Source: Rhodococcus opacus B4 (GTDB taxonomy: Bacteria > Actinomycetota > Actinomycetes > Mycobacteriales > Mycobacteriaceae). From it: a stretch of 64,000 nucleotides of DNA. The position numbers were made by a program, and so were the translations under genes. Shown here one piece after another: positions 1 through 7,750 of the stretch. Position 1 is the first letter of the stretch. The number at the start of each line of letters is the position of its first letter. A model generated the notes under the pieces. It did not search any database, was not told the DNA's origin, and worked only from the letters and a program-made list of their open reading frames with translations. The stretch covers positions 1,302,001 through 1,366,000 of the forward strand of contig NC_012522.1 in assembly GCF_000010805.1 (NCBI RefSeq), given 5' to 3'.

Positions 1-642
1 CCGCGCCGCGATCAGCGGCCTGGGCGACAGCGGAAGATGGACGACCGGGGGCAGCGGCTCGGGCTCGGGTCGGGGATTCGGTTCCGGCTCGGGTTCCGGT
101 TCCGGTTCCGACCACGTCGTACCGCTGTCGAGATCGAGAGCGTCGAGCAGCGGTATCAACTCGGCGGCGATCCGGTCTCCCACCTCGGTGAATGCCGACT
201 CGGCCAGCCCCACCGGGTCGCTGATGTTCGGCTCGTCGACCGTCCCGTAGTCGCGGCGGGCGACCGCGAGTTCGGCGACGGTGCGGGCGCCGGTGTCGGT
301 CGCGATCCGGCGGGCCTCCCGAAGCGTGAACGTGCAGTGGCTCGTCCCGAGAAGCAGTTCCATCGAACGGTCCCGGATCTGCTCGGTCATGGCGAGAACG
401 AGGTCGGCGCGTTTGATCATCTCGGGCCGCAGGCGGCGCGCCCGGAAACCGTCGACGCTCGCACCGAGGCCCTCGATGACCCGGGCGGCGACGGGTTCGA
501 TCGGAAAGCCCACGAGGGCGCGGACACCGGCGCTCTCCGCGGTGAGGTGCGGCAGATCGTGGGCGAGCGCGTACGCGTGTGTCAGCCGCTCTGCGATCGG
601 CGAGCGGCAGACGTTCCCGCTACAGACGAACAGAACGTGCAT
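1..642 (-). CDS. Low-molecular-weight protein tyrosine phosphatase, C-terminus cut by window edge
   Basis: The start is ATG at 642, and the frame is open to base 1, so the C-terminus lies outside the window. The N-terminus carries the P-loop VCSGNVCRSP, with nucleophile Cys7 and phosphate-binding Arg13. The general-acid Asp is in the DP pair at residues 142-143 (SDPVG). These are the full set of LMW-PTP catalytic residues. Known members are about 150-190 residues long and dephosphorylate protein tyrosine, or arsenate in a sister branch. Here the globular domain ends near residue 175. A Pro-Glu repeat tail follows at residues 179-196, made of PEPEPE-type dipeptides encoded by a (GGTTCC)-like tandem DNA repeat at about 58-110. 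The gene is divergent from the clpP pair, with 208 bp between them. The family is clear; the substrate is unknown. Confidence 0.9.
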   Translation of the reverse strand, partial: MHVLFVCSGNVCRSPIAERLTHAYALAHDLPHLTAESAGVRALVGFPIEPVAARVIEGLGASVDGFRARRLRPEMIKRADLVLAMTEQIRDRSMELLLGTSHCTFTLREARRIATDTGARTVAELAVARRDYGTVDEPNISDPVGLAESAFTEVGDRIAAELIPLLDALDLDSGTTWSEPEPEPEPEPNPRPEPEPLPPVVHLPLSPRPLIAAR

Positions 643-792
643 GAGGGAACCCTAACCAGCGACTTCGTCCACACGCGAGTCCGATTCCACTGGCCGAGCG
701 GTCTGTTCTCACAGTTCATCGCTCGGTGGCGGGTCGTTCATCTTCCCGTTTCCTTACGGTCACCTCGAATCACGAGGGCACGGTTGCCCATC

Positions 793-809
793 GTCTGCCC
801 TCAGCAGAC
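793..809. promoter_or_regulatory. Candidate PopR-type operator upstream of the clpP pair
   Basis: An inverted repeat GTCTGC-N5-GCAGAC is centred at 801, 50 bp before the first clpP start. It resembles the PopR box reported in Streptomyces upstream of clpP3-clpP4, which I recall as TTCTGCC-N3-GGCAGAA. The palindrome is seen directly. Assigning it to the regulator at 2058-2432 is inference. Confidence 0.5.
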
Positions 810-850
810 ATTTGCCGGTCCCGCGCCGGCGCGGCGGTAGGACTGGAGGC

Positions 851-1459
851 ATGACCACAGCCGCACTACCCGACCTGAACTACCGCGACCTGTTGGCGGA
901 CAGACTGTTTCGCCAGCGCACGATCCTCCTCACCGGTGAGGTGGACGACGCCATGGCCGAGCGCGCCTGCTCCGAACTGGTGCTCCTCGCCGCCGCCGAC
1001 CCCAAACGCGACATCGTGCTGTACATCAATTCGCCGGGGGGATCCGTCTTCGCAGGCCTGGCCATCTACGACACGATGAAACTCGTCCCCAACGACGTAG
1101 TGACCGTGGCCATGGGTTTCGCCGCCAGCATGGGCCAGGTCCTGCTGTGCTCGGGAACCCACGGCAAGCGGATCAGCCTGGCGCACAGCCGCATCATGAT
1201 GCACCAACCGTCCGCGGGCATCGGCGGCACGGCCGTCGACATCGCCATCCAGGCCGAGAGCCTCGAACGGATGAAGCGACAGTCGCAGGAGATCCTGGCC
1301 GCGGAGACGGGGCATCCGGTCGAACAGATCGCGGAGGACAGCGACCGGGATCGGTGGTTCACCGCGGACGAGGCCCGTGACTACGGGATCGTCGATCGCG
1401 TCGTGTCCTCGTTCGCCGAGATCGCCCCACACACCACCGCTCCGAGAATTGGACTGTGA
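851..1459 (+). CDS. clpP: ATP-dependent Clp protease proteolytic subunit (first of a pair)
   Basis: The start is ATG 851, because CTGGAGG lies just upstream; an in-frame start at 812 would lie on the far side of it. The 202-residue product has the S14 triad: Ser93 in GFAASMG, His118 in SRIMMHQP, and Asp163 before the DRDRWF motif. The [11 protein letters not shown] segment of the fold is also present. ClpP subunits form tetradecameric barrels that degrade substrates unfolded by ClpX or ClpC. The next clpP follows after 4 bp, so the two are co-transcribed and probably form a mixed barrel, as in actinobacterial ClpP pairs. The lack of a nearby clpX or trigger factor gene, and the regulator facing the operon, suggest this is the accessory pair (ClpP3/ClpP4-like in Streptomyces terms) rather than the housekeeping ClpP1P2. 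Confidence 0.93.
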   Translation: MTTAALPDLNYRDLLADRLFRQRTILLTGEVDDAMAERACSELVLLAAADPKRDIVLYINSPGGSVFAGLAIYDTMKLVPNDVVTVAMGFAASMGQVLLCSGTHGKRISLAHSRIMMHQPSAGIGGTAVDIAIQAESLERMKRQSQEILAAETGHPVEQIAEDSDRDRWFTADEARDYGIVDRVVSSFAEIAPHTTAPRIGL

Positions 1460-1463
1460 CGCC

Positions 1464-2048
1464 ATGTCTTCGTACACCATTCCCCACGTCATCGAACGCA
1501 CCCCGGCCGGCGAGCGGTCGTTCGACATCTTCAGCCGCCTGCTGAACGAGCGGATCGTCTTCCTGGGCACGGAAATCGACGACGGAGTCGCCAATGTCGT
1601 GATGGCACAACTGCTCCACCTGCAGGCGGACAGCTCTGACCAGGAGATCGGTCTGTACATCAATTCGCCCGGCGGCTCCACCACCGCGATGCTCGCCATC
1701 TACGACACGATGCAGTTCCTCCGCCCGACCATCGCCACCTACTGCATGGGGCAGGCCGCCTCCGCCGCTGCGGTGCTCCTTGCGGCGGGAACCGAGGGAC
1801 ACCGGCACGTCCTGGCGCATTCCCGGGTGCTGCTGCACCAGCCGTCCACGCAGGGCAACGGCACGATCTCCGACCTGGCGCTGCAGGCCGCCGAGATCAT
1901 GCGGGTCCGTTCGCAGACCGAGTCGATTCTGAGCAAACACACCGGGCAGACCGTCGAACGTCTGCGCCGGGACACCGACCGGGACCGGATCTTCACGGCC
2001 CAGGAGGCCATCGATTACGGGCTGGCCGACACGGTCGTCGTGGACTGA
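1464..2048 (+). CDS. clpP: ATP-dependent Clp protease proteolytic subunit (second of a pair)
   Basis: The start is ATG 1464, 4 bp after the previous stop, giving 194 residues. The triad is Ser100 (GQAASAAAV), His125 (SRVLLHQP) and Asp170 (RRDTDRDR). The Met that normally follows the catalytic Ser is Ala here, so the active-site neighbourhood differs from its partner, but no catalytic residue is lost. Substantial divergence from the upstream copy points to an old paralogue with a distinct role in a mixed ring, not a recent duplication. The gene ends 9 bp from the stop of the convergent PopR-like regulator. Confidence 0.92.
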   Translation: MSSYTIPHVIERTPAGERSFDIFSRLLNERIVFLGTEIDDGVANVVMAQLLHLQADSSDQEIGLYINSPGGSTTAMLAIYDTMQFLRPTIATYCMGQAASAAAVLLAAGTEGHRHVLAHSRVLLHQPSTQGNGTISDLALQAAEIMRVRSQTESILSKHTGQTVERLRRDTDRDRIFTAQEAIDYGLADTVVVD

Positions 2049-2057
2049 CCGACGGCG

Positions 2058-2432
2058 TCAGGCGGCGAGCAGGGTGGGCACCTGCCGGTTCACGGTCCGG
2101 GTCACCGACGTGCGGTTCGCCGCACCGAGCCGGCGCCCGGACCGGAACAGCAGGTGTTCCACCGACATACCGAGTGCACCGCACACCGCGCGCAGCATCT
2201 CCGAGGACGGCTCCTTCTTGCCGCGCTCGATCTCGGAGAGGTACTGCTTCGACATGCCGACGGCGGCTGCGACGTCCTCGAGACTCCGGTCCTGGTCCCG
2301 TCGCGCCTCGCGGAGCACCCGTCCGTAGAGCTCGCGCACGAGCGGCTCCTCCCCCGAGCCGTCGGGGGCGGCCGTGACCAGCGTCAGTCTGCGTGGCGCG
2401 TCCATACCTCCGGAGTCTTCCAGACGACGCAC
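2058..2432 (-). CDS. XRE-family regulator, PopR/ClgR-like, with C-terminal LLAA degron
   Basis: This is a 124-residue protein if the GTG at 2432 is used, or 115 residues from ATG 2405. GGAGG lies only one base before that ATG, so the start is unsettled. The middle holds a Cro/CI helix-turn-helix with the segment SLEDVAAAVGMSKQYLSEIE followed by RGKKEPSSEMLRAV. This matches the ClgR/PopR family, which activates clp genes in actinobacteria. The protein ends in -TLLAA. In Streptomyces lividans PopR, two C-terminal alanines make the protein a ClpP substrate, and the ending here looks like an ssrA-type tag. Convergent to the clpP pair, it is probably that pair's activator and is removed by active ClpP, closing a feedback loop. 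Family is firm; the regulatory role is inference. Confidence 0.82.
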   Translation of the reverse strand: MRRLEDSGGMDAPRRLTLVTAAPDGSGEEPLVRELYGRVLREARRDQDRSLEDVAAAVGMSKQYLSEIERGKKEPSSEMLRAVCGALGMSVEHLLFRSGRRLGAANRTSVTRTVNRQVPTLLAA

Positions 2433-2469
2433 CCTGACGCCGCGGCGTTCACCGACAGCGGACAGCCGA

Positions 2470-3723
2470 TCAGTACCGGCCGATGGCGAGCGCGACGTTG
2501 TGCCCGCCGAAACCGATCGAATTGCTCAGCGCGTAGTCGATGCGCTGACGGCGCGGCGATCCGGCGACGACATCCAGGTCGACGTCGGGGTCCTGGTTGT
2601 CGAGGTTGAGGGTCGGTGGAACGATCTGTTCCCGCACCGTCAGGACGGTGAGGATCGCCTCGAGGGCTCCGACCGCGCCGATGGAGTGCCCGAGCGCCGA
2701 TTTCGGGGCATACACCGACGCCTGTCCGGCGACGGCGGCGATCGCGGCGGCCTCGGACACGTCGCCGACGGACGTCGAGGTGGCGTGGGCGTTGACGTGG
2801 TCGACGTCCGCACCGCGCAGACCGGCGGTGGTGAGCGCCTTCCGCATGGCGCGCGCAATTCCGGCGCCCTGCGGGTCGGGGGCGACGATGTGGTAAGCAT
2901 CGGAGGTGATTCCGGCGCCCAGGATTCTGCCGTGAATCTCCGCGCCGCGAGACCGGGCGTGCTCCTCGGATTCGAGCACGAGCACCGCGCCGGCCTCACC
3001 GAACACGAAGCCGTCCCGGTCGCGGTCGAACGGCCGCGACGCACGCCCGGGATCGTGGTTGCGGGTACTCATCGCACGCATCATCGCGAAACTCGCGATG
3101 GGCACCGCATCGATCTGCCCCTCGACCCCGCCGGCCATCACCACGTCCGCCTCGCCGGTGGCGATCAACCGCCAGGCGTGCGCGATGGCCTCGGAACCGG
3201 ACGAACACGCGGACACGGGCGCGAACACACCCGCCTTCGCCCCGATCTCGAGGCCGACAGTGGCGGCGGGACCGTTTGGCATGACCATGGGCACGGACAT
3301 CGGCGAGACCGTGCGGTACCCGTTCGCGCGCATCGCGTCGACGGCCCCGACGAGTGCGTCCCCGCCGCCGAGTCCGGTGCCGATCGCGACGGCGAGCCGC
3401 TCACCGTCGACCGAGGGTGAGCCCGCGTTCGCCCAGGCCCGCCGACCGAGGACCAGGGCGCTCTGCTCGACGAAGGACAGCCGGCGCTGCTCTACCCGCG
3501 TCAGGTGCTCGGCCGGGTGCGCCGTGAGCTTGCCGCCGATCCGGACGGGAAGGTCGTACTCGTCGACGAACGACTCCTCGAGCACACTGATGCCGGTCCG
3601 GTTGCGCAACAGCCCTTCCCAGGTGCCGTCGACGTCGTCGGCGATCGAGGTGGTGGCGGCGAACGCCGTGACCACCACCGGACGTGCGGCGCTCCGAATT
3701 TCTGAAGCAGTCGTTACAGTCAT
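2470..3723 (-). CDS. Beta-ketoacyl-ACP synthase II (KasA/FabF-like)
   Basis: The start is ATG 3723, giving 417 residues. The condensing-enzyme triad is complete: Cys173 in PVSACSSGS, His313 in [11 protein letters not shown] and His346 in [12 protein letters not shown], with the conserved Lys341. The glycine-rich tail NSIGFGGHN is present. Such enzymes elongate acyl-ACP with malonyl-ACP. In mycolata the KasA/KasB branch lengthens meromycolate precursors, but no acpM, fabD or accD genes adjoin this one. It is therefore probably an isolated paralogue under the control of the divergent TetR gene, only 40 bp away. A half-operator lies across codons 1-4. Confidence 0.9.
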   Translation of the reverse strand: MTVTTASEIRSAARPVVVTAFAATTSIADDVDGTWEGLLRNRTGISVLEESFVDEYDLPVRIGGKLTAHPAEHLTRVEQRRLSFVEQSALVLGRRAWANAGSPSVDGERLAVAIGTGLGGGDALVGAVDAMRANGYRTVSPMSVPMVMPNGPAATVGLEIGAKAGVFAPVSACSSGSEAIAHAWRLIATGEADVVMAGGVEGQIDAVPIASFAMMRAMSTRNHDPGRASRPFDRDRDGFVFGEAGAVLVLESEEHARSRGAEIHGRILGAGITSDAYHIVAPDPQGAGIARAMRKALTTAGLRGADVDHVNAHATSTSVGDVSEAAAIAAVAGQASVYAPKSALGHSIGAVGALEAILTVLTVREQIVPPTLNLDNQDPDVDLDVVAGSPRRQRIDYALSNSIGFGGHNVALAIGRY

Positions 3724-3758
3724 GTTCCCATGAATACCTGTAGCGTCCGTTACAGTCA
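3702..3758. promoter_or_regulatory. Probable TetR operators between the ketosynthase and tetR genes
   Basis: The imperfect palindrome CTGTAGCG-N2-CGTTACAG (3738-3755) has 7 of 8 matching arm positions. Its right arm recurs as the identical 11-mer CGTTACAGTCA at 3712-3722 and 3748-3758. The first copy overlaps the ketosynthase start codon and has a poor left arm (about 3702-3709). This spacing suits a TetR dimer controlling both divergent genes. Confidence 0.6.
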
Positions 3759-3763
3759 AACGC

Positions 3764-4327
3764 ATGGCCCGCCCCCTCGACCATGGCAAGCGCACACAAC
3801 TACTCGCCGACGTCGTCGGCTACATCGCCGAACACGGACTCGCGGACCTGTCGCTCCGGCCACTCGCCGCGGAGCTGGGCACGAGCTCACGCATGCTCAT
3901 CTACTACTTCGGCACCAAGGAGGAACTGCTGGTCCAGGCGCTGGCGACGCAGCATCCCGGCTTCTCGTCGCTGTTCTCCGGAGTCTCGGACCGGGACGGG
4001 CTGCGTGCCGGCCTCGAGGAGCTGTGGACGTCGACCACACGAGGCGAGTCCTCGGTCAGCACGAAGATCCTGTTGCAGGTGATGGGGGTGGCGAGCGTGC
4101 AGCGGGGCCCATTTGCCGACTTCGCCACCTCGGCCATTCACACGCTGATCGATGCCGTCGCCGACGCAATGGTCCGATGCGGGATCTCCACTCGGGATTC
4201 TCGCGACAGTGCGACCGTCGCGGTGTCCGGACTACGGGGAATCCTCCTCGACCGCTTGGTCACCGGCGACGCGGCGCGGACCGATCGATCGGCGTCACGA
4301 CTGATCGAGCAGGTGGTTGCCGAGTAG
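3764..4327 (+). CDS. TetR/AcrR-family regulator, divergent from the ketosynthase
   Basis: The start is ATG 3764, giving 187 residues. The N-terminal TetR DNA-binding domain covers about residues 10-55. Its recognition region is [21 protein letters not shown] followed by KEELL, a standard HTH plus lock helix. The C-terminal ligand domain has no recognisable specificity. It is divergent from the KasA/FabF-like gene across 40 bp holding a palindrome with repeated arms, so autoregulation and control of the ketosynthase are likely. An acyl-CoA or lipid ligand is plausible but unproven. Its 3' end overlaps the convergent hydrolase gene by 33 bp. Confidence 0.88.
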   Translation: MARPLDHGKRTQLLADVVGYIAEHGLADLSLRPLAAELGTSSRMLIYYFGTKEELLVQALATQHPGFSSLFSGVSDRDGLRAGLEELWTSTTRGESSVSTKILLQVMGVASVQRGPFADFATSAIHTLIDAVADAMVRCGISTRDSRDSATVAVSGLRGILLDRLVTGDAARTDRSASRLIEQVVAE

Positions 4328-5143
4328 TTCGTCGACACGTTCGGCGGCCTCGTCCGGGATCCAGTGGCTCACGCCGCGGAGCACCTCGTATGTGTACGGG
4401 GCGTCGACGAATCGGGAGGTCAGCTCCGGGCCGACCGGACCGATCGCCGTGTCGCCGTCGCTCCAGACGAACAGCGTCGGCACCCGGACCTTCCGGGACG
4501 CCGATCGGGGCGAGGTGAACGGCATCGCGCGATACCAGTTCAGGGCGCCCCGGGCCCGCGTCCGGTCGCGCATGGGCCCGAGGTCGCGCTTCGCGTCGTC
4601 CGGCGACTGGCCGCTGGCGACCAGGGCCCGGTAGCCGAAGCCGTCCGGGGTGAGCACCCGCTCTGGAATCCAGGGCAGCTGGAACGCGAACATGTACCAG
4701 GACTTCAGGATCTGTCGGCTGGTGAGCATCGCCCGCACGAACGCCGCCGGGTGCGGCACCGACAGCGCCGTGAGCGTGCGGACCCGATCGGGACGTTCGG
4801 CGGCGACGCCCCACGCCACCGCCGCGCCCCAATCGTGTCCGACCACGTGCGCCGGGCCGAGTCCCGCCCGGTCGATGAGAGCGATGACGTCCGCGATCAG
4901 TTCCGCGCTGCGGTACGCCCGGCGGGCGCGGGGCCTGGCACCGGGCGAATAGCCGCGCTGGTCCGGGGCGAGGGTGCGGAACCCGCGCCGGTGCAGCAGC
5001 GCCGCCAGCGCGTCCCACGACCGGGAGTCCTGCGGAAACCCGTGCAAGAGCACCACCGGCGTGCCGTCGATCGGGCCCTCGTCGCGGACGTCGAACACCA
5101 GTCCGTCGCGGGTGAACGTGCCGATCCGCTCCGTGCGACTCAT
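4295..5143 (-). CDS. Alpha/beta hydrolase, epoxide-hydrolase type
   Basis: The 282-residue product has the order expected of epoxide hydrolases: oxyanion motif HGFPQDSRSW (34-43), the loop DQRGYSP (61-67), nucleophile Asp104 in GHDWGAA, acid in WSDGD, and catalytic His in GVSHWIPDE near the C-terminus. The Asp nucleophile, rather than Ser, favours epoxide hydrolase or haloalkane dehalogenase chemistry over an esterase. The start ATG overlaps the stop of the amidohydrolase upstream (ATGA), so the two are translationally coupled. Substrate is unknown. Confidence 0.85.
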   Translation of the reverse strand: MSRTERIGTFTRDGLVFDVRDEGPIDGTPVVLLHGFPQDSRSWDALAALLHRRGFRTLAPDQRGYSPGARPRARRAYRSAELIADVIALIDRAGLGPAHVVGHDWGAAVAWGVAAERPDRVRTLTALSVPHPAAFVRAMLTSRQILKSWYMFAFQLPWIPERVLTPDGFGYRALVASGQSPDDAKRDLGPMRDRTRARGALNWYRAMPFTSPRSASRKVRVPTLFVWSDGDTAIGPVGPELTSRFVDAPYTYEVLRGVSHWIPDEAAERVDELLGNHLLDQS

Positions 5144-6927
5144 CCGACGATCGTCTCACGCTCGCTGCGGTCTGCGGTCGACTCTCCGGCGCGGAGGAAG
5201 CGACCCGTCTTTGTCACCCCGAATCCACCGGTGAATTCGCCGTCGCGGTAGACGAGCCTGCCGTTGATCACGGTGGCGACCGCGGCGCCGTCGCTGCGGT
5301 TCACCATCCGCCGCAACCCGCCGTATTCGGGGACCTCCGCCTCGAACAACCCGTCCACCGTGGCGTCGAGACCCGCCGGGTCGACGACGACCAGATCGGC
5401 GCGGTCACCTTCACGGAGGTGGCCGGCGTCGATGCCGTACCAGTCGGCGAGCTCGCCCGTCAGCCGGTGAACGGCCCGCTCGACGGTCAGGAACGGCTTT
5501 CGGTCGGACTGCGCGTCCTTGACCTTCTTCAGCAGCCGGATCGGGTAGTTGTAGAACGCCATATTGCGCAGGTGGGCACCGGCGTCGCCGAATCCCATCT
5601 GCACCCCGGAACTGGCCGCGAGCTTCTTCGCGAACTTGGGGCGATGGCCCGCGATGGTGGTCCGCCACCGCAGATCGGTCCCGTACTCGACGACGAGATC
5701 GAGGTACGCGTCGACCGGGTGCACACCACGGAGGTCGCCCACGGCGCCGAACGTCTTGCCGATCAGCGTCTCGTCGGGGCACCCGACGATCACCGCGTCG
5801 TAGAAGTTGCGGTGCCAGATGCGGGGGCTGAACTTGTTGTCGTAGTCCTTGCGGAACCGGCGTCGATAGGACTCGTCCTGTAGCAGGGCGTTTCGCTCCA
5901 CCTGGTCCTTCAGGTGCAGTGCCGCCGCGCCGGCGCCGAATTCCTCGAACACCACGAGGTCGATCCCGTCCGCGTAGACGGTGAACGGCACCGGCAGGTG
6001 CTGCCATTTGAAATCGGTCTTCGCGAAGCGGTTCAGCAGCGGCGCCGCGGCGAGCATGAAGTAGACGATCGGCGGATACGCCTTCGAGTCCGCGGCCGAC
6101 AGCAGCGACGTCTTGAGGGGTTTGCGCCGCCCGAAGCCCGAACTCTCCGCGAAGAATCCGGCGATGTTCGGGTGCAGGTTGATCGTGGGCGCGCTCTGCA
6201 GGATCTTGCCGCGCTCGCGCAGGATGCGATTGAGGAAGCGGAACTCCTTCCACCGCGCGTACGTGGACGGCAGTGAGCGGGAACGGTATTCGTCGCCGTC
6301 GATCTTGTCGAGCGCGTTCGTCATCGAGGAGAGCCCGAGGAAGCCCACGTCGATGGCGTCGGTGAGCATCGCACCCATCTGCCCGAGTTCGCGAGCGGTC
6401 GGCTCGATCCGCCTGTCGGTGGCCCGGCCGAGACCGAGGACGTGGGTGCGGATGTCGGAGTGCCCGATGAACCCGGCAATGTTGGGGCCGAGCGGCAGCG
6501 ACTCGAGGGCCTCGACGTATTCCGCCGGGCTCTGCCAGATCTTGTTCTCCTCCAGGATCCCGAGCACGGAGTCGTGCGGCACGGCCTCGACCCTGCTGAA
6601 CAGGTCGGCGCATTCACGCGGCGTCGAATACACGGTGGACAGCGAGCAGTTTCCGACGACTACGGTGGTCACACCGTGTCGCACCGACTCCGGCAGGCCG
6701 GGGCTGACGAGCACCTCCGCGTCGTAATGGGTGTGCACGTCGACGAATCCGGGGAGCACCCACTTGCCTGCGGCATCGATGACCTCGGTGTCCGGTCCGA
6801 CGGGCAGCGGGCGAGTCGACGCCCGGACGAGAACCCCGTCGCGGATGCCGAGATTGCGGCGCAGCGGCGCGGATCCGGTTCCGTCGAACCACAGGCCACC
6901 GTTTATGACCACATCGAAATCCGGCAT
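5140..6927 (-). CDS. Amidohydrolase, N-acyl-D-amino-acid deacylase family
   Basis: ATG 6927 is chosen because GAGGAGGG lies a few bases upstream, giving 595 residues. The metal-binding HxH is at residues 65-67 in DVHTHYDAE. GVTTVVVGNCS and GDAGAHLRNMAFYNYP follow, as in the D-aminoacylase branch of the amidohydrolase superfamily. The C-terminal composite beta-sandwich ends with VINGRLVYRDGEFTG. Family members cleave N-acyl-D-amino acids or related cyclic amides and urea derivatives in the cytoplasm. The gene is first in a two-gene operon with the epoxide-hydrolase-like gene and is divergent from the TetR at 7027, which probably controls it. True substrate cannot be read from the sequence. Confidence 0.82.
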   Translation of the reverse strand: MPDFDVVINGGLWFDGTGSAPLRRNLGIRDGVLVRASTRPLPVGPDTEVIDAAGKWVLPGFVDVHTHYDAEVLVSPGLPESVRHGVTTVVVGNCSLSTVYSTPRECADLFSRVEAVPHDSVLGILEENKIWQSPAEYVEALESLPLGPNIAGFIGHSDIRTHVLGLGRATDRRIEPTARELGQMGAMLTDAIDVGFLGLSSMTNALDKIDGDEYRSRSLPSTYARWKEFRFLNRILRERGKILQSAPTINLHPNIAGFFAESSGFGRRKPLKTSLLSAADSKAYPPIVYFMLAAAPLLNRFAKTDFKWQHLPVPFTVYADGIDLVVFEEFGAGAAALHLKDQVERNALLQDESYRRRFRKDYDNKFSPRIWHRNFYDAVIVGCPDETLIGKTFGAVGDLRGVHPVDAYLDLVVEYGTDLRWRTTIAGHRPKFAKKLAASSGVQMGFGDAGAHLRNMAFYNYPIRLLKKVKDAQSDRKPFLTVERAVHRLTGELADWYGIDAGHLREGDRADLVVVDPAGLDATVDGLFEAEVPEYGGLRRMVNRSDGAAVATVINGRLVYRDGEFTGGFGVTKTGRFLRAGESTADRSERETIVG

Positions 6928-7026
6928 TGTTGCCCTCCTCACACTCAGTATGTGTTACCCGAGGTTACGTATGTGGTTGAGTAAAAGTCAATGGACGGTT
7001 CGAGCGTTGCTCAATAGAGTGCAGGG

Positions 7027-7635
7027 GTGGCCGCCGCACCCCGCTCTCCCGAAGATCGGCGCGCGCAGATCCTCGACGTCGCCGTCCGGCTCCTCGAGAC
7101 GGTGCCGTTCGACGACCTGTCGATCGACCAGGTGGCGGCCGAGGCAGGCGTCTCCGCACCGCTGCTGTTCCACTACTTCAAGAACAAGCAGGGTTTTCGC
7201 AACGCCGTCCTCGAAGCGTCGGCGTCCGAACTGCAGCGGCGGATGACCCCCGACGCGACGCTCCCGGTGTACTGGCAGCTCCGGGCGGGCGTCGAAACGT
7301 TCGCGGAAGCGGTGATCGAGCACCCCACCATCTACCTCGCGGTCATGCGGATGGCCGGCAGCGGCGACGAGCGGATGCGGCAGATCTACCGCGGCATGCG
7401 GCGGACGTTCACCCGATGGACAGTCGTGTCGCTGGCCGAGTTCGGCGTGCCGACGACACCCGCGCTCGAGGCCGCGGTCTCGGGCTGGCAGGCGTTCATG
7501 GAGGAGATCGTGCTGTCCTGGCTCGACGAGCCGACCATGGAACGCTCCGAGATGATCGACCTCTGCGAACGCGCCTTCTACCACCTACTTCCCGCAGCAG
7601 GCGTCGACGTCGGCGCACTCGACACGACACGCTGA
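7027..7635 (+). CDS. TetR/AcrR-family regulator
   Basis: This 202-residue protein starts at GTG 7027. The TetR HTH covers residues 12-55, with the recognition region LSIDQVAAEAGVSAPLLFHYF followed by KNKQGF. The ligand-binding half is divergent. It lies divergent from the amidohydrolase/hydrolase operon with a 99-bp gap that contains repeated TATGTG and GTTAC elements (about 6949-6975) of possible operator use. Its likely targets are that operon and itself. Confidence 0.87.
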   Translation: MAAAPRSPEDRRAQILDVAVRLLETVPFDDLSIDQVAAEAGVSAPLLFHYFKNKQGFRNAVLEASASELQRRMTPDATLPVYWQLRAGVETFAEAVIEHPTIYLAVMRMAGSGDERMRQIYRGMRRTFTRWTVVSLAEFGVPTTPALEAAVSGWQAFMEEIVLSWLDEPTMERSEMIDLCERAFYHLLPAAGVDVGALDTTR

Positions 7636-7750
7636 ACCGGACCGCGACAGCAGGCCTTGGGTTCACAGGAATCTTCCAGCTCCCTCCCAGCCGGGTGACG
7701 CCCCCGCGCGAGAACGTTGTCAGGACAGCGACTCGCGAAGGGACCACCTG

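Noticed and set aside
58..110. Tandem GGTTCC/GGCTCG hexamer array resembling a non-coding repeat or CRISPR-like array
   Set aside because: It lies in frame inside the phosphatase gene and encodes the Pro-Glu tail; there are no spacers.
720..740. A ClgR-box-like CGCT...GCGG stretch before clpP
   Set aside because: The spacing does not fit the ClgR consensus as I know it, and the palindrome at 793-809 is a better candidate.
6949..6975. Repeated TATGTG and GTTAC words as a firm TetR operator
   Set aside because: The arms do not make a convincing palindrome, so I mention them only with the regulator and do not list them as a site.
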